Positions 1 to 11,159 of a DNA stretch of 64,000 bases are shown here, piece by piece. Source of the stretch: Cocos nucifera (taxonomy: Eukaryota > Streptophyta > Magnoliopsida > Arecales > Arecaceae); contig QRFJ01000747.1 in assembly GCA_006176705.1 (NCBI GenBank), forward strand, positions 186,001 through 250,000. Direction: 5' to 3'. How positions within the stretch are numbered: position 1 is the stretch's first letter; each line of letters opens with the position of its first letter. The notes under the pieces are model-generated. The model saw only the letters and a list, made by a program, of their open reading frames with translations, ran no database searches and was not told where the DNA came from. The position numbers and the translations under genes are program-made.

Positions 1-620
1 ACTTGGATTTAAAGTCTAATTGATTTAGATTTGATAGGATTTCGAATTAGATTTGAATCAGATTCGAATTGGATTTGAATGAAATCATGGATCAGATCCT
101 ATTTGATTTAAATTAGATTTAATTTAAGTAGGGTTAACTTAATTTGAGACTAATTAAATTTTATAATCTAAGTAGAACTTAAATTCAAAGTCTAATTGAA
201 TTAGGTTTGACAGGATTTTAAATTGGATTCGAATCGGATTCAAAATAGATTCGAATCAAATCCAAATTAAAAGTTATTTTCTTCTAATTAATTTAAATTA
301 GATTAAATTTAATTAGACTTAACTTAATTTGAAGATAATTGAATTTTACTATCCAAGTAGGACTTGGATTTAAAGTCTAATTGAATTATGATGGACAAGA
401 TTTCAAATTGAATTTGAATTAAACCCAAATTAAAAATTAATTTTTTTTAATTTATTTAAATCAAATTTAGTTTAATCAATCTTGACTTACTTTGAGACTA
501 ATTAGATTTTATAATCCAAGTAGGACTTGGATTCAAAGCCTAATTAAATTAGATTTAGCGGGATTTTGAATTGTATTTGAATCATATTTGAATTGGATTC
601 GAATTGGACTCAGGTCATAT
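1..620. repeat. AT-rich tandem array, unit about 180 bp
   Basis: The phrase 'aaagtctaattga' and its flanks recur near positions 14, 190, 375 and (as 'aaagcctaatta') 535, giving about four diverged units with spacing of roughly 160-185 bp. Each unit is built of short 'gattygaattrgatt' words. No open frame of interest is present. The array runs off the left edge of the window, so the copy number is a minimum. It lies directly inside the CACTA right end and may be part of that element. Confidence 0.75.
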
Positions 621-1126
621 TCTGGATTATTAGCGATGAAAAAGGATCATCATCACTAATTCCATTGCTAATAATATTTTTAAATAAAATTATTTTTTTA
701 ATTTTATTTTTAATTATTTAAAAAAAATTATTAGTGATGGCATGATTTTCGTCGCTAATAAACAAAATCCACCATTGCTAATATTTATTTTATATTTAAA
801 TATTATAAGAAATTAAATAATTTAAATAATTTTAGTGATGACAGAAACTAAAAAGTTTTCACTAATAGTTTATTATTAGCGATAGTAAGATTTTCTTCGC
901 TAATAAATCAAATTCGTCGTCTCTAGTAATTGTTTAGTATTTAAATATTAAAAAATTTATATTTTTAGCAACGATATTTGCGGTCTCTGTTAATAAAATT
1001 GCCATTGCTAATAGTATCAATGATGGCTGCTTTTTTTGTCGGTGTTATGGTGATAAAAAGTTATTATTAACAATAAAAAAAATTTTATCGCTAATATTAT
1101 TGCTAATATCCAAAATTCTTGTAGTG
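1..1126. mobile_element. Right end of a CACTA (En/Spm) transposon, left end outside the window
   Basis: The stretch ends at 1111-1126 with 'caaaattcttgtagtg', the reverse complement of the classic CACTACAAGAAAA-type terminal inverted repeat. From about 628 to 1110 there are a dozen or so short subterminal motifs of the form 'attagcgatgg' / 'cgctaataa' in both orientations, as expected for transposase binding sites of this superfamily. No matching CACTA left end is visible to the left, so the element is either cut by the window edge or truncated. No transposase reading frame is present in this part. Confidence 0.7.
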
Positions 1127-1934
1127 ACAATTAGTTGGAGATTTAAGGGAGACGACCGAAAAATTTATAGGTATAGATTCTAGGGTGTTTGTTGGAGTTC
1201 GATCGGTCCTGTGATCCTTCTCCCGATCAAACATGGAAGAGGGGATAAACTCCATTAGGAGTTCGCCTCTTCCGCCTCACATGCCCCCTTCTATATTTTT
1301 TTTCTTTTTTCCTACGTGCTTTAGGATTCATGCCACAAATCACTTTAAGATCGGAGAGGTGAAACTCCCCCGACGCGGCGAGCTGAGGAGTCGCAGGCCC
1401 TTATAGTGGTGCATGCCAGTTGTGGCAAGGGGGAAGGCGGGCAGAGGATCTTCTGACTTCACTACTCGTTACTATCGATTTGATCATCTCCAGCAAGCTT
1501 TCGAGAGATAAAACTCCTCCAGCATGATGGGTTGAGGGGTCACCAGGCCCGACAGTGGTGCCGGTTGCGGCAAGGGGGAAGGCAGGTAGAAGATCTTCTG
1601 ACTCCACTACTCATCGCTGTCGATTGGATCATCTCCAGAAAATTCTCCTTAGAATTTTCAGTGATTTTTTTGTCGGAATCTTGCATCAGAGAGTTGGATG
1701 CTGGCGATGGTATCTCTTTGAGGTCGATTTCCTCTCTCTCCTAGAACATGGCTCCTTGGGTTTCTATTCTCCACACTTCCTCTAAGCGTGCGATTGAAAA
1801 AACTTGGGAAAAATACGTGGCGGACGGTGCGGATGGAAAAATAGGTATGTGGTAGAAGATGGTAAAAATTTTATTTTAATATACATAAATAGATTAGATT
1901 AGATTATCTACTGATAGGAAGGGCTCACATTGTG
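1127..1934. other. Unassigned non-coding stretch with a 146-bp tandem duplication
   Basis: No gene is recognisable. Positions about 1361-1506 and 1507-1652 are two diverged copies of one unit: both contain 'caagggggaaggc', 'gatcttctgact' and a 'gatcatctccag' phrase. Small frames across it (for example 1532-1744) show no family resemblance. This stretch lies outside the L/R duplication. Confidence 0.6.
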
Positions 1935-2205
1935 GTTGATCAGGCGTAAAGTGGCAAGAGAGCTTACATCTAAGAGGTGCGAGGCTTATAAGAGAACCTG
2001 TTAGAATAATTACATCATTGGCACTGAATTTGGTTAGGCTAATGTTTGGGTAAATCTAACTCAATATGGTTTATCTTATTTGGATCGGCAAATCGGACCC
2101 ACGAGATTTTGCCACACAGGCAAATTGAATCCTAGTCTAAATCTAATAATACGTACGTCACACACTTTATCTCGAGTCCTAATGAAAATCGAACGCTCAT
2201 CACAA

Positions 2206-2225
2206 CTATATATATATATATATAT
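2206..2225. repeat. (TA)n microsatellite
   Basis: About ten TA dinucleotides. The R counterpart at 40332-40371 is about twice as long, so the tract has changed length since the duplication. Confidence 0.9.
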
Positions 2226-2260
2226 GAAGACCAACAAGTCTTTATTACCGCCGTAATACC

Positions 2261-3145
2261 GAGAGAAGCAGGGCCTCAACCACAAAAACCAGCCGGCTCT
2301 CCTCTAACATTGCGGATTTCTACGCCTTCAGCGGCGTCTGCACTGCCTGGAGGTCGATCGCCAAGGCCTTCAAGCAGGAGCTCTTGGCATCTATTCCCCA
2401 TGCTGATGCTCTATCTCGCCAACAGTGGAGCCCTTCGTTTCCAAAGCATCACAGACTCAATTCATCACAGGACAAGCCTGCTCCGAGTCAAGACCAAGAA
2501 CTGCATCGGCGTCTCCTTCGGTCATCTCATCATCGTCGACGGATCATGGCGGCAGCCATCGCTTGTCGATCCCTTCGCCAGCACCACAATCCGCTTGCCG
2601 AAGCAGTGGTTTCGCATACAGTTCGCAATCTTGACAGCTCCACCCTCTTCTCCAGATTGCCTGCTCTTGGGCTGTCACACCAATGCTATTGCAGTCTGTG
2701 AACTAAAAGGTTCAACCGGGACAGTACAATTCTGGCCCCACTCGTTTCGCAATGCCATCTTTCGCGATGGCAAGGCCTTTGTTCTATTGTATTCCTCTGC
2801 AATTATGGTCATTTGGAGCACCATCCTCAGCCAAGGTTAATAGCAGCCTGGCACGTGCCTATACCAGCCCGGTTATCATATTTGATGCTAACCGAGGCTG
2901 GTGGTGATCTCTTGTTAGTGTCTAAAGATCCTCGTGGAAAAATCTTAGTGGAAGCTCGCCCGCTGGACCTAAAAAGAGGAGGTTGGGTGCGATTAACAAG
3001 CTTGGGCAGGCGTGCATTGTTCTTGAGCTCCAATTAAAGGATGCAAGCACCAAAGTTCTCATCGGATCTTTGCCTCAACGATACAGAGATGAATATAGGA
3101 ATTATGATTGGGTTTCTCCAATTTCAAACCAACTTTCAAAGTAGG
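2261..3145 (+). pseudogene. F-box / DUF295 (KIB1-4 beta-propeller) family protein, broken
   Basis: In plants these proteins act as SCF ubiquitin-ligase substrate receptors (family knowledge). The frame from 2306 reads NIADFYAFSGVCTAWRSIAK, the second half of an F-box. It continues after a frameshift near 2398 in the frame ending at 2840 (CIGVSFGHLIIVDG, SLVDPFASTTIRLP, SPDCLLLGC). A second frameshift near 2795 leads into the frame ending at 3037, with the DUF295 hallmarks EAGGDLLLVSKD, RGGWVRLTSLG and RRALFLSSN, then TAA. The start codon and the first half of the F-box are missing: the R copy has a start codon plus about 30 bp that are absent here near 2260, and sequence is lost again near 2297. 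Two frameshifts and the missing start make it a pseudogene. The family call is firm; the exact subfamily is not. Confidence 0.82.
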
Positions 3146-3470
3146 ATGAATTAGCTCTTGGAAGACTTCAGCTGTTTTGTTCTCTCAACTTTTTGTTATA
3201 GATACATAGTGTGTGTGTGTCTCTTTCGTATTCATGCTTGTGATATACACTGTTGATCTTCTGTGACAGTAACTATATCGACGGTCGTGCACACATATGC
3301 AGTACAGGGGACCATCTACTTGACAAAGTGACGATGTTAGCAAATTATTTGTAGCATAATAGATGGGTAATCAAAATTAGTTCAGGTTGAATCATATAGA
3401 TTTAAAATTAATATAATTCTTAAACTTTTAGTGCTATAGTTACTGCCAAATACACCAGTTTCAAAACTAG
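3146..3470. other. Downstream flank of the F-box pseudogene
   Basis: No gene. A short (GT)n run lies at about 3211-3221. Positions 3400-3470 resume similarity to R (40525-40600), which marks the right edge of the piece deleted from R. Confidence 0.6.
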
Positions 3471-3802
3471 GGATGGCAACGGATAGAATTTGAGTTGGGT
3501 ATTATACTATCCATCTCCAAATCCAAACTTAATATTCTATACCTAAATCCTGCCCGATACCTGATCGGGTAAGAAAAAAGATGCCCATCTCCATACCCAA
3601 TGGGTTCGGGGATACCCATGGGTAATCCATTTTCCTATATCCAACCCATACCCATTCATACCCAAAAAAATAAACAACCAAAATAATTTTTAAATAAAGA
3701 TGGAAGTGCATTATTTTTAAATAAAACAAGACTATCTCTATTAAAACTTATTAAAAAAGATAAAAAATTTAAAATTATAATATTTTTAAGATATAAAAAT
3801 AT
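3471..3802. repeat. Degenerate repeat rich in 'gggtatccatggg'-type words
   Basis: The stretch has short imperfect palindromes such as 'gatacccatgggtaatcc' near 3611 and many 'cccatacc' / 'gatcgggtaa' words. No coding capacity is recognisable. Similar low-complexity text recurs at about 26690-27130, 39220-39400 and 63760-63920. It resembles the ends of short plant DNA transposons, but I can define no terminal repeats or target-site duplication. Confidence 0.4.
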
Positions 3803-5114
3803 TGTCCAAGGATGGCTATCCAAGAGGGGGATTGAATTGTATTTCTAAAAAATTTGACTAATTTAAACTCTAATGCTAATATGTGCTTCTAATTAAAAGA
3901 ACTTTAATGCTTGTGGTGAATAAGCAAGGTATAGCAGCGGAATTAGAAGCAACTAGATAATGCAAATATATAAAGCAAATAAAGAAAGCAGGAAAGCAAA
4001 ACCACAATACAAATATAGATTTTATAGTAATTCAGTGCAACCCCACACCTACGTCCACTTCTCAAGCACTCCTTGAAAATTTTACTATAATTCTTAGATT
4101 ACAGTGCATTTGTTTTAACCCGGGATCATAAACAAATTCAGTTGGTTTTGCCGGGCTCACCAACTACAATCCTACATCGATAGTTTTCTCGAATTCACTA
4201 TCAACCCGATTGGTTTTAACTTATGAGCACCAATCATAATCTTTACACTATCCAATTTTTGGCTTGGACCAATCTACACCCTATGTTTCTTTTTTCCAAA
4301 GAAACTTGTAAAGAAACAAAAATACAAGTATAAAATTCAGCATAAAAATAAAAAGAAAAGGAACGCTTTTTGAAGTTTGATGGAGAGGCTGAAAGATGAC
4401 TCTTGAAGCTTTGTATTCTCTCCTTTAAAGGCTGAGAGGAAGCTTGAATGAATGAGGATGATCATACTTTAAAGCTCTCTGAATTTGATGCATAAGATCC
4501 TCTCTTTTCTCTCTTTTTCTTTAGATATTCAATGAACCTCACTATTTTAATGATTTCTACTTTTAGTCAACTTAATCTTGCTTTCCAAATATTTTTCTAG
4601 CCTTTTATACTCTTTGTAATAGCTTGAAGATCAGTTCTAGCCATTGGAAGCCATGAAATAGCCGTTGAAGTGGAGAAATGACCGTTTGAAAAAGCTGCAG
4701 AAAATTAGTTGTTACGATCACTAGATCAGCTCAGTTTTTGATTGGATCGGCTCAGTCCTAACTAGGTCGACTCAGTTTATAGCTAGGTCGGCTCAGTCTC
4801 AGACTGGATCGACCCAGTTTATGTGCCATGCATGCAAAAGATCATTTGTGACCCTTTCTTCTTCAAATTTCTTTGTAGGCTAGACTTATCCTTTTTGTCT
4901 TGATTTAATTTTTATTTTAACCTCTTGAAAGATGCATCCATTCTAAAATTTTTTCTCTAAAATATTAAGTGATGAATCTCCATTTGGATGAGTGAAAATA
5001 TTTGAAGTTTGTGAGCTCTTGAAATTTATAACTACACATCCTCACAAACATTATTAGTAATTTAATAATTTATACTCAAATACTTTTGTTATCATCAAAA
5101 TCAAACTAGGATCA
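3803..5114 (-). repeat. Putative 3' LTR of the minus-strand copia fragment
   Basis: On the minus strand this runs from TGATCC (5114) to GGACA (3803), about 1.3 kb. It starts with the phrase 'tttgattttgatgataacaa', common at the start of Sire-type LTRs. There is no partner LTR and no target-site duplication I can confirm, so both ends are tentative. Confidence 0.45.
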
Positions 5115-6899
5115 ATAATCTTTCCCTTTTTGATGATGACAAAACTTTGAGTATATGCATAAAAATATAGTTTAATATATTTCAATAAATTAGCTAGTAT
5201 AAGTCATGAAGTAATAATATACATAAATATAAATGCATACATACTTCATGAAAGCTTTAATTAATGTTTCACATAATTTATATACTCATATCAAAATAAT
5301 ATTTCAATCCAAATCAATGAGTATTAAGGTTCCAAGTATGAAATTCATTGAGTTTCTTAAGTATTAATTATTTAAGCATATACTCAATATAACTCTTTCC
5401 ATTTTTGACAACATCAAAAAGCTCATGAGAAAGAACAGAAAAAAATCATCAAAATCAATATCAAGATATTAAATTGAGAGATGTATCAAATTCGTAAAGT
5501 CAAATCAAAGAAATCATCCCTGCTTTTGAATGAATCTTTTTTCTTTTAAAAAATTAGCTTAAATTCAAATATTATAGACTCTCTCTTTTTAAATGAATAT
5601 AATCTTCTAATTATATTTTTAAATATACACTTTTAAGCTTTAAGAGAAATAGAATTTTTTAAAAAATTTGATCATGAAACTAAACATAATGTATACTTTA
5701 ATATTCAATCTTTTCTTTTCTTAAGAAATTTTAGTCAATTAAGCTCGAAAAATATATGTATCGGAGATGTATCGAGCAAAGAAAAATGAATAGTATCAAA
5801 GCAAAAGATAGTCATATTTTCAAATTCATTGCTTTGAGTAAAAATTATTTTAAAATAAATAATTAATAAAAATTTTGCAATGGACATCAGAAATTTAGGA
5901 TCAAATTTGAATTTTCAAATGAGTTTCAAAATTGAGTTTAAAAATTTATTTTTGAGAAGGAATATACAAAAAAATTAATTTAGCTCCAATCATTTATCAA
6001 AAATGATTATGCAAATCAAGTTTAAAGGTTGGCATATGAAAAGTTCAGTATTATATTTATCAATGAGCTTCAAAATTATAAGAATATATCACAATCAATC
6101 TGTTTGGTGTAGGAATATATCTCAAACTCATTTTTCACTCCAAAGAGTTATCAAAAATGATTTGATAAACAAAAGCATGCATGTCGAATTGGATAAATAT
6201 CTGAAAGCATAATTTAAGAAGATCATAAAAAAGTTTATTGAGAATTTAAGTTCATATTTAATTTTTTTTGACTTAAATTAATTAAAATTTTCAATCAAAT
6301 TAAATTAAAAAATATCTCTTCCCCTGTTTTTCATATTTATAGTTAGATTAATTTACTTTTTAATTTTTTCCTCCTCTTTATTTCAAATCAAGCATATTTA
6401 ACATGAATTTAACTACTAAATTTAGATTTTTTTAAATTCAAAAATTATTTTTAATTTTAAAAGTCTTTTTAATTAAATGATCATTTCTTCTTTAATATGT
6501 TCTCCTCCTTACTTTTGCAAATAAGAACATTCATAGTTAATTAAACTTATATTGATTTAAGTTTTTTCAATGAATAATTGATAAGGAGAAGCTATTAAGT
6601 CATGCTGATTTTCAAGATAATTTTAATTCATAGCATGATATAGAGGAGAGTATATTGAACTTTAAAATTAAAGTATTCAAATCATCAAAATCAATCAATT
6701 ATACTAATCTTACTAATATATGAAAAGAATTTTAAGCAAGTAAACATAATATGAAATCATATTAAAGTCAATAGATTTAATCAAAATAACTTTAACAATC
6801 ATTGATGGTATAATGTGAGAAAAAAATTTAGATTATACCATGCATCAATATCCATCCCTTTTCATTTCCAAGGCATCCATAAAAATTTTCTTCTTTTTA
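5115..6899 (-). other. AT-rich internal remnant of the copia fragment, no coding
   Basis: Strongly AT-rich sequence with stop codons in all frames; the 69-codon frame at 6003-6212 has no recognisable content. It contains two diverged copies of a 'ttatcaaaaatgatt' phrase near 5995 and 6149. It sits where pol would be expected between gag and the 3' LTR. Confidence 0.5.
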
Positions 6900-8042
6900 T
6901 TTCATTTGGATCCTTGGTGCATCTACAAAGTCACTTAATGATTTTTGGTACCCAAGTCATCTTGGATCCATAGAAGTTAGTGTTCAAGGTTCTCTTTGAA
7001 ATCCAAATTTATTCAATCAAAGTTTGGCCAATTCTTTTAAAACTATATTCTATAATTTTATGGCTAATTTGATTACATTTAAAGCACTTAATAGAATGGT
7101 CTTTAGTTGAATCTCTTATGAAAATATTTTTATCATTATGCTATTTTCTTGAAATATTAAAATCGGTTTCTACTTTATTGAAAATAGCCCCATTAGTTTT
7201 TATCATAGATTGAAGATTTTGAAAGCTAATTATAAACTTTTCTACAATAGGTTTTAAAACCTCAACTTCTCTTCTTAATTTTTTATTTTCTTCCAAGATC
7301 TCTTTCTTTTCAATTGAAAGATTTTCATTTTCTTTTAGAAAGAATTTTAAAATATTATTTTTCTTTTTAAACTTAATATTTTTTTAACTAAAGAATTTTT
7401 AGATTTAACTATATTCTTCTTTTTCTTAGCTAGGATTTTAATTTGTTCCAAAAAATTTTTCTTTTCTTTGGCCATATTTTTCATATTTTTTGATAGATCT
7501 TCTTTTTCATTCAAAATTTTATTTTTCTCTTCAGTCAAAGATAAATTAGATTTTCTAAGCTCTTTATTTTGAAGCCTTACCATTATATGTTCTTCCATTA
7601 GATTATTGAAGGCTTCATATAATTTTTTAAAAGTAAAATCAAAAGAGTTATTAATATTTACCTCATTATCATTGATCATGAGGCAAGAATTTGTAGCACT
7701 TTCTTCCTCTTTCTCATTTAGCTTTTCTTTGACTTGCTCCTCCTTATTTATTGCTTTTTTTCTTCTTTGTTTCTTCTTTTTTTTCATCCTCATGAGCCAT
7801 GAGGTATAGATTGGGATGAGCTTCCTTAACTTCTTAGGGGCTTGATTCTTCTTCTTGATTTGCTCTCCGATAAATCATTTCTAATTTCTTTCATATTTGA
7901 TTCACTAAAATACATGAAGAGATTTTATTAAACTCATTAATATCTAAGGAGCAATAAAGTATATTCATTGCCTTAGCATTCATTTCAATCACTTCTTTAT
8001 CATGAATTAATGCATTGGGTGTGTATAAGTCATTGATTATAA
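6900..8042 (-). pseudogene. Copia gag (UBN2-type) fragment
   Basis: The nucleocapsid/capsid precursor of a copia retrotransposon, degenerate. On the minus strand from about 8030 the frame reads AKAMNILYCSLDINEFNKIS, the characteristic copia gag capsid segment. From 7793 to 7347 there is a 148-codon lysine/glutamate-rich coiled-coil segment beginning MRMKKKKKQRRKKAINK, containing NSFDFTFKKLYEAFNNLMEE. Further on (about 7095-7053) lies a zinc-knuckle remnant CFKCNQISHKIIEY, with the last cysteine replaced by tyrosine, then a TWVPK motif near 6950. Several stops interrupt it. The upstream end is cut at the junction with PDK. Confidence 0.75.
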
Positions 8043-8254
8043 TTTTTACCTATCTTTATAGTATTCCAAGAAGTGGCCTTCCAAAGATTTTTACCTATCT
8101 TTATAGTACTGCTAAAAACCCACTGGATGAATATTATGGTGGACTAAATGATGGGATAACTATGGCACTGGATATGGTTATGGACTTCCAATCAGCCGAC
8201 TTTATGCTCGATATTTTGGTGGTGATCTTCAAATTATATCTATGGAAGGATATG

Positions 8255-9588
8255 GTGCATCTATCATCATTTTAAATAGAATGCTTGACAAGAACTTTTT
8301 TTCTATTGCTTGCAGTTTGTCTGAGCTTTGCCTACAGTTTTGTCATTTTTCATTTTGTTGTTTGTGATTCAGCATGAATCTACCTCTGATTAACTAAGAT
8401 GTTGCATGGTGGACGGGTGCAAAACATTATGAATTTAGTGTCAAAACATGCAAAACTATTGATATATTAATATCTAAGACTTTTCGCTTAAATTTCAATG
8501 CATGTTAGATAGATAGATAAGTTTTTTTTTCCCCTCCTATTGTTGTCTTCAAATTTTATCATATTAGAAGGTTTCCTAATCCAGTGAGCTAGAGAGATCC
8601 TTAAACATTGGACTAGCATGGTACAGAAAATACATGGAGCCAAACAACACATATATGCAGACACAAAGAAATCTTAGATGCACTTGCAGACTATCTAGTT
8701 TAATTAGATATTCTTGCATCGGTGGTAGGCTTTCTTCATGAAATGGTAATGCAATGATGAATATGTTTCTATAAAATTGGTATATGCTACAACGATGGTA
8801 CCATGGACACATCCTGGACATATCTCAAATACTTTTGTGTGTCTGGCACTCTATATGACACGAATAGTATGCCAATATGGCTCAGGTATAGTCTAATACA
8901 TGCAGATATTTCTTGTAAGAATATATTTATTTATAATATTTTTTTCTAGAAATTGGTAACTGATACAACAACGACGTATTTTGCATATATCCCAGACATG
9001 TCTCCATTATTTTTTGGGTCTATTGAGCAATGGGTCATGCCACATTGGGCTAGTAATACGAAAATTTGTTATTATCTAAACTAAATTTGACCTTGGTCAT
9101 CATTGGTCCCTGAATGAAATAGAGCAAGTCTAAGGAAGAAAAGGGAAGGAATACCTAGAACTATAGAAATTGTAATAAACTAGACTGGAATAATTGCTTT
9201 TTATATGTAATATCGTTAGATATGTAGAAGAAATCTCATATTTGAGATTTCTTCTTTTGGATTGAAATAGGGGCAAGTCGCCCCTCTTTCAAGCTCACCT
9301 CTATTTCAATTTGAGGAGGGTGGAGCCACTTTTTGGATCATCTAAGGGCCTCCATGGCCCTCCGTCGGTCACTGCTGGGCTCTCCACCTTCTCTCTCTCT
9401 CTCCATAAGATAGTAGAGCTCTGATAACCCTCCGATGGTCTTACTGGCCGTTCCCTCTCCTTCCCTTCTTTCTCTTCTCTCTCTCTTCCTCTCTTTCCTT
9501 TTTCCTCTCTCTATCCTCGCCAATGTCTTGTTCGAATGCCTAAACTATTCAGTTTGCTCTTGGTACAGTTTAGTATGTCCCAAATCAG
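8255..9588. other. PDK intron, left part
   Basis: Non-coding. It matches R to about 8870. Positions 8872-9252 are unlike R (R has 55258-55619 instead), and similarity resumes at 9253 with 'ttggattgaaataggggcaag'. The pyrimidine-rich run at 9387-9520 is low complexity, and frames on it are not genes. Confidence 0.7.
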
Positions 9589-9591
9589 ATG
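9589..9591. other. Target-site duplication ATG (left) of the CACTA element
   Basis: ATG at 9589-9591 is repeated at 15217-15219. The single ATG at 55953-55955 in R is the unoccupied site. Three bases is the standard duplication for CACTA elements. Confidence 0.9.
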
Positions 9592-10019
9592 CACTACTAT
9601 AAAAATGATTTATGATAGTGATTTTCAAAATCACTGCCATAGAACCTACGGCAGCAGTTTTTGTTAACCGCTGCTATAGGTCGGACCTATGACAGCGGTT
9701 ATTGTAACTACTGTTATAGGTCCAACATATAGTAGTAGTTAATGAAAACCACTATTGTAGATCGGATCTATAGCAGCAGTTACAAAAAATCACTATCATA
9801 GTTCGACTGATAGTTGCGGTTCATTGTAACTGCTGCTATAGGTCGGACCTATAGCAGCGATTAGTAAAACCGCTACCATAAGTCGAATCTATAGCAGTAG
9901 TTAGTAGGAACCACTGTCATAAGTCAGACCTATAGCAGTGATTAGTAGGAACCGCTGCTATAAGCTTATTTATGGCAGCGATTAATTATAACAGCTGCCA
10001 TATATATATATATATATTT

Positions 10020-10990
10020 TTAAATATTATATAATTTTAAAATTTAATATCTATCTTCATCGTTCATTATCTAAATAATTATCATTAGAGTATCATCGCA
10101 AATGATCACCTCGATCCAATGGCCCTAGCTTCGTCGATCAGAAAAATTTGATTTCAACGACCATGAATGATGATGCGATGATCTGATAGATGGAGACCTC
10201 CGATGGATTCAAAAATCTGAAATGATGATCTCGATGATATTTATAGCGTACTATCAAAGTTTCACTTCAATTGGATATCGTTATCTTGGTCAATTTAGTA
10301 TTGATTAGTTTCGACCGTTAAATGATAAATGAGTGTTCAAAGGACCAAACGATATTCGATTATAAGATAATTATTTTTATAAATAATCTTGGCTACTACT
10401 TTAATCATTTTTTATGATAGTGATTAAAAAATTCAACTCATGAGATAAAGAATGATCTAAAATTATATGTCTCCTGATAACCATTCTGAAACTTCACTAT
10501 TATTATGCTCGTGCTTTTGCAATATCTGCTTAACATGAATAGTTTATATAAAAATGATTTAAATTTTACTCTCATCACCATATAAAATATTTAAAATTAT
10601 AATAAAAAATTATCTAATTAAAAAATTATCTCATAATTGGATGTTGTTTAACCCTTTGATCGCTTGTTTCTAATTTAACGGTCCAAATCATTTCATACTA
10701 AATTGACCATGACAACGATATTCAATTGAAGTGAAACTTTGATAGTCTGCTACAAACATCATTAAGATCATCATTGTAGATTTTCAAATCCATCGAAGAT
10801 CTTCATCTATCAGATCATCACATCATCGTTTGTGATCGTCAAAATTAAATTTTTCTAATCGATGAAACTAGGGCCATCGAATCAAGGCAACCTTTTGCAA
10901 TGATACTCTAATGATAATTATTTAGATAATAAACAATGAAGATGGACACTAAATTTTAAAATTATATAATATTTAAAAAAAATAAGAAAA
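10020..10990. repeat. Imperfect inverted repeat with arms of about 370 bp inside the CACTA element
   Basis: The left arm, about 10020-10390, pairs with about 10610-10990. For example 'ccgttaaatgataaatgag' at 10315 and its flanks match the reverse complement of text near 10680, and 'atcattagagtatcatcgca' at 10081 mirrors text near 10900. The spacer is about 220 bp. Subterminal motifs sit outside both arms, so the left 1.5 kb of the element is close to a palindrome. Confidence 0.75.
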
Positions 10991-11159
10991 AAATTATTTT
11001 CAATCTACGATAGTGGTTATAAAAAATCGCTACTATAGATCTACGGCAGCGATTATAGAACCGCTGCCATAGATCTATGGCAGCGGTTTTGGATAACCAC
11101 TGCCATAAATCTATGGCAGCGATTCGATATCCGCTGCTGTAGGTTAGATTAAAAATTTT

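Larger units (their letters stand above)
3803..8042 (-). mobile_element. Truncated Ty1/copia (Sire-like) retrotransposon fragment
   Basis: Read on the minus strand, gag (8042 to about 6900) is followed by about 1.8 kb without pol. Then comes 'catcatcaaaaagggaaag' at about 5120-5140, resembling the polypurine end that precedes the 3' LTR of Sire-type copia elements, and then a putative LTR (5114 down to 3803). The 5' LTR and upstream part of gag are gone, because the fragment stops abruptly at 8042 where PDK exon sequence begins. Protease, integrase and reverse transcriptase are absent. There is no counterpart in R. Confidence 0.6.

Noticed and set aside
4700..4830. Repeated 'gatcggctcagt' words resembling a small array
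   Set aside because: About five short imperfect words within the putative LTR with irregular spacing; not a CRISPR or defined satellite.
8576..8821. 81-codon minus-strand frame, also at 54966-55211
   Set aside because: It is in the PDK intron and is kept only because L and R are duplicates; no family resemblance.
9338..9523. Arginine/glutamate-rich small protein on the minus strand
   Set aside because: It is the translation of a CT-rich simple sequence; the R counterpart has different small frames.
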